In this document: positions 62,331-64,000 of the stretch, piece after piece
Layout of the letters: each line of letters opens with the position of its first letter
How positions within the stretch are numbered: position 1 is the first letter of the stretch
Assembly: GCF_900176465.1 (NCBI RefSeq)
Contig: NZ_FWXR01000015.1
Location: forward strand, 62,001 to 126,000
Direction: 5' to 3'
Origin: Fulvimarina manganoxydans
GTDB lineage: Bacteria; Pseudomonadota; Alphaproteobacteria; Rhizobiales; Rhizobiaceae
DNA length: 64,000 nucleotides
Translations under genes and position numbers: made by a program
The notes under the pieces: generated by a model
Told to the model about the DNA's origin: nothing
Databases searched by the model: none
The model's input: the letters and a program-made list of their open reading frames with translations, nothing else

Positions 62331-63281
62331 ATGGCTGCAGTGACCCGCATTCTCATCCGTCACGAGACCATTCTCGGCATCCTTTTCGTCATCGCTCTCT
62401 TCGTGATGGCGGCCCAGTCGGATCGGTTCTTCACGACGGCGAACCTCCTCAATCAGGCGCGCCTGATGACCGAGGTGGGGCTGATCGCGATCCCCATGAC
62501 TTTCGTCATCATCACCGGCGGCATCGACCTTTCGGTCGGCTCGATCATGGGGCTTTGCGCTATTCTCGTCGGCGTCTTCTGGCAGAATGTCGGGCTGCCG
62601 CTTTCGGCGGCCATCGGCCTGTCCCTGGTGGCCGGAACGCTGGCAGGCTTTGCCAATGGCATCATCATCACCCGCTTCCGCGTGCCGCCCCTGATCGCGA
62701 CGCTGGCGACCCTCGCTCTGTATCGCGGTCTTGCCGAAGGGATCAGCCAGGCCCGCTCCGTGCGCGGCTATCCGGACTGGTTCGCTCAGCTCGGCCAGGG
62801 CGAGATCGCCGGCATCCCCACCCAGCTCTGGCTTTTCGCCCTCGTCGCGATCGCGGGGATCTTCATCCTGCGCGCCACGACCTTCGGGCGCACGACCTAT
62901 GCCATCGGCAACAACGAGGCGGCGGCGGAGTTTTCGGGACTGCCGGTCGAGCGGACCAAGCTCCTCATCTACACCGCATCGGGCTTCATCTCGGCGCTGG
63001 CCGCGATCGTCTTCGTCTCGCGCGTTTCGACGACACGCTCGGATATGGGCAATGGCATCGAGCTCGAGGTGATCACGGCCGTTGTCCTCGGCGGCACCTC
63101 GATCTTCGGCGGCCGCGGCATGGTGATCGGCACGCTGATCGGCCTTTGCCTGATGCAAATCCTTCAGAACGGCCTGTCGCTGTCCGGGGTCAGAGGTGAT
63201 GGCACCACCGTCGTCATCGGAGCGATCCTGATCGTCGCGGTTCTGATCAGCAATATTCTCGGCCGTTTCGCGAACGACTGA
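62331..63281 (+). CDS. rhaQ: Rhamnose ABC transporter permease 2
   Basis: 316 residues, RbsC family: IPMTFVIITGGIDLSVGSIM, RVPPLIATLATLALYRGLAE, TFGRTTYAIGNNEAAAEFSG and VVLGGTSIFGGRGMVIGTLI. It pairs with RhaP in the membrane. ATG at 62331 has GGGGTGA just upstream; a GTG at 62322 overlapping the rhaP stop is the alternative. Confidence 0.92.
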   Translation: MAAVTRILIRHETILGILFVIALFVMAAQSDRFFTTANLLNQARLMTEVGLIAIPMTFVIITGGIDLSVGSIMGLCAILVGVFWQNVGLPLSAAIGLSLVAGTLAGFANGIIITRFRVPPLIATLATLALYRGLAEGISQARSVRGYPDWFAQLGQGEIAGIPTQLWLFALVAIAGIFILRATTFGRTTYAIGNNEAAAEFSGLPVERTKLLIYTASGFISALAAIVFVSRVSTTRSDMGNGIELEVITAVVLGGTSIFGGRGMVIGTLIGLCLMQILQNGLSLSGVRGDGTTVVIGAILIVAVLISNILGRFAND

Positions 63282-63333
63282 GGGTTGGGAGGGGTGCCGA
63301 ACCGGCACCTGAGATAAGTGGAGGAGAACCAAA

Positions 63334-64000
63334 ATGAACAAACTGATGACGGCGCTTTTGGGCGCAAGCCTTCTGTCCACCCCGGTCTATGCCCAGTCGG
63401 CTTGGACGGGGAGTGACGACCAGCCGAACAGCCCGCTTGCCTGCACGGGTGAGTCCGCGGCTCCCGAGCCCGGCGAATACAATGGTGGCACGCCGACCAA
63501 CGCACCCGACCGCAAGGGCAAGGATATCACCGTCGTCGACATTCCGAAGCTCGTCGGCGTCGGCTATTTCGCCAGCACCGCCGAGGGCATGCAGGAAGCG
63601 GCCAAGGAACTCGGCAATATCACGATCAACACCGACGGTCCGACGCGCGCCAATATCGACGAGCAGATCACCTTCGTCGACAATTACATCACCAGCGGTG
63701 TCGACGGCATTCTCTTTGCGGCGAACGATCCGGTCGCGATCGCGCCGGTCCTGAAGAAGGCGCTCGATGCGGGCATCAATGTCGTCGGCTACGACGCCGA
63801 TGCCGAGGCCGATGCGCGCCAGTGGTTCGTCAATCAGGCGCTGCCCAATGGCGTGGCGAAGTCGATGATGGATCAGCTTGTCTCCGAGATCGGCGAGGAT
63901 GGCAGCTTCGCCATCGTCACCTCGACCTTCACCACGCCGAACCAGGCGCGGTGGATCGCCGAGATGCAGGCCTATACCGAGAAATGCTATCCGAACCTCA
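63334..64000 (+). CDS. rhaS: Rhamnose ABC transporter substrate-binding protein (cut by window end)
   Basis: The first 222 residues are present. A signal peptide (MNKLMTALLGASLLSTPVYA) precedes a periplasmic sugar-binding domain: ITVVDIPKLVGVGYFASTAE, ITFVDNYITSGVDGILFAAN and GINVVGYDADAEADARQWFV. GGAGGAG lies eight bases before the ATG. It is the last visible gene of the rha operon; in other rhizobia rhaS lies early in the operon, so the order differs here. Confidence 0.93.
   Translation, partial: MNKLMTALLGASLLSTPVYAQSAWTGSDDQPNSPLACTGESAAPEPGEYNGGTPTNAPDRKGKDITVVDIPKLVGVGYFASTAEGMQEAAKELGNITINTDGPTRANIDEQITFVDNYITSGVDGILFAANDPVAIAPVLKKALDAGINVVGYDADAEADARQWFVNQALPNGVAKSMMDQLVSEIGEDGSFAIVTSTFTTPNQARWIAEMQAYTEKCYPNL

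Noticed and set aside
1-64000. CRISPR arrays, rRNA genes, prophage or replication origin
   Set aside because: No regularly spaced repeats, rRNA-like sequence, phage structural genes or origin-type boxes were seen.

Overview
The window comes from a GC-rich alphaproteobacterium, most likely a facultatively methylotrophic member of the Hyphomicrobiales. The main evidence is gene content. There is a large tetrahydromethanopterin (H4MPT)/methylofuran-linked formaldehyde oxidation island with fae, mtdB, mch, fhcABCD and cofactor-synthesis genes. There is also a serine-cycle operon: malyl-CoA lyase, malate thiokinase, hydroxypyruvate reductase, glycerate 2-kinase and serine-glyoxylate aminotransferase. 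A SAM-II riboswitch before metZ, an N-acetylglutaminylglutamine amide (NAGGN) osmolyte trio, an FnrL-type regulator and a rhizobial-type rhamnose locus fit the same group. Genus-level placement is not possible from the sequence alone.

Layout. 0.2-2.2 kb: lipid-A-type envelope genes (a PAP2 phosphatase/glycosyltransferase fusion plus a LAB_N protein). 2.2-11.3 kb: a porin-like protein, metZ behind a SAM-II riboswitch, a TauE-type exporter, an Fnr-type regulator, a lytic transglycosylase, a ChaN-like protein and an uncharacterised protein. 11.4-27.1 kb: the H4MPT island. An AT-richer islet of three unknown small genes (13.3-14.4 kb) and a hairpin-rich non-coding stretch interrupt it. 27.2-38.2 kb: a membrane protein, the NAGGN trio, a diguanylate cyclase, an MDR oxidoreductase, a MaoC dehydratase, phosphoglycolate phosphatase and small proteins. 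38.2-45.2 kb: the serine-cycle genes, all leftward. 46.0-53.6 kb: a decayed accessory segment. It starts at a tRNA-Pro and holds two insertion-sequence scraps, an intact purU, an intact XRE-cupin regulator, and the broken remains of an N-methylglutamate (methylamine) pathway: pieces of mgsA, mgsC, gmaS and a soxA/mgdC-like gene, plus a frameshifted AraC-type regulator. 53.6-64.0 kb: L-rhamnose catabolism (rhaI, rhaD leftward; rhaR, U, K, T, P, Q, S rightward), with rhaS cut by the window end.

How it works together. Fae condenses formaldehyde with dephospho-H4MPT. MtdB and Mch oxidise the adduct to formyl-H4MPT, and FhcABCD releases formate through methylofuran. The ATP-grasp, GHMP, CitG-like, HisA-like and hydantoinase-like genes around them probably make the two cofactors. 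The serine-cycle operon assimilates the C1 units. The wrecked mgs/gma/sox segment suggests that an ancestor also grew on methylated amines through N-methylglutamate and that this lineage has lost, or is losing, that route. The most novel material is this fossil cluster, the AT-rich islet with its adjoining hairpin, the structured fae leader, and a dispersed repeat shared by 38.0 kb and 47.1 kb.
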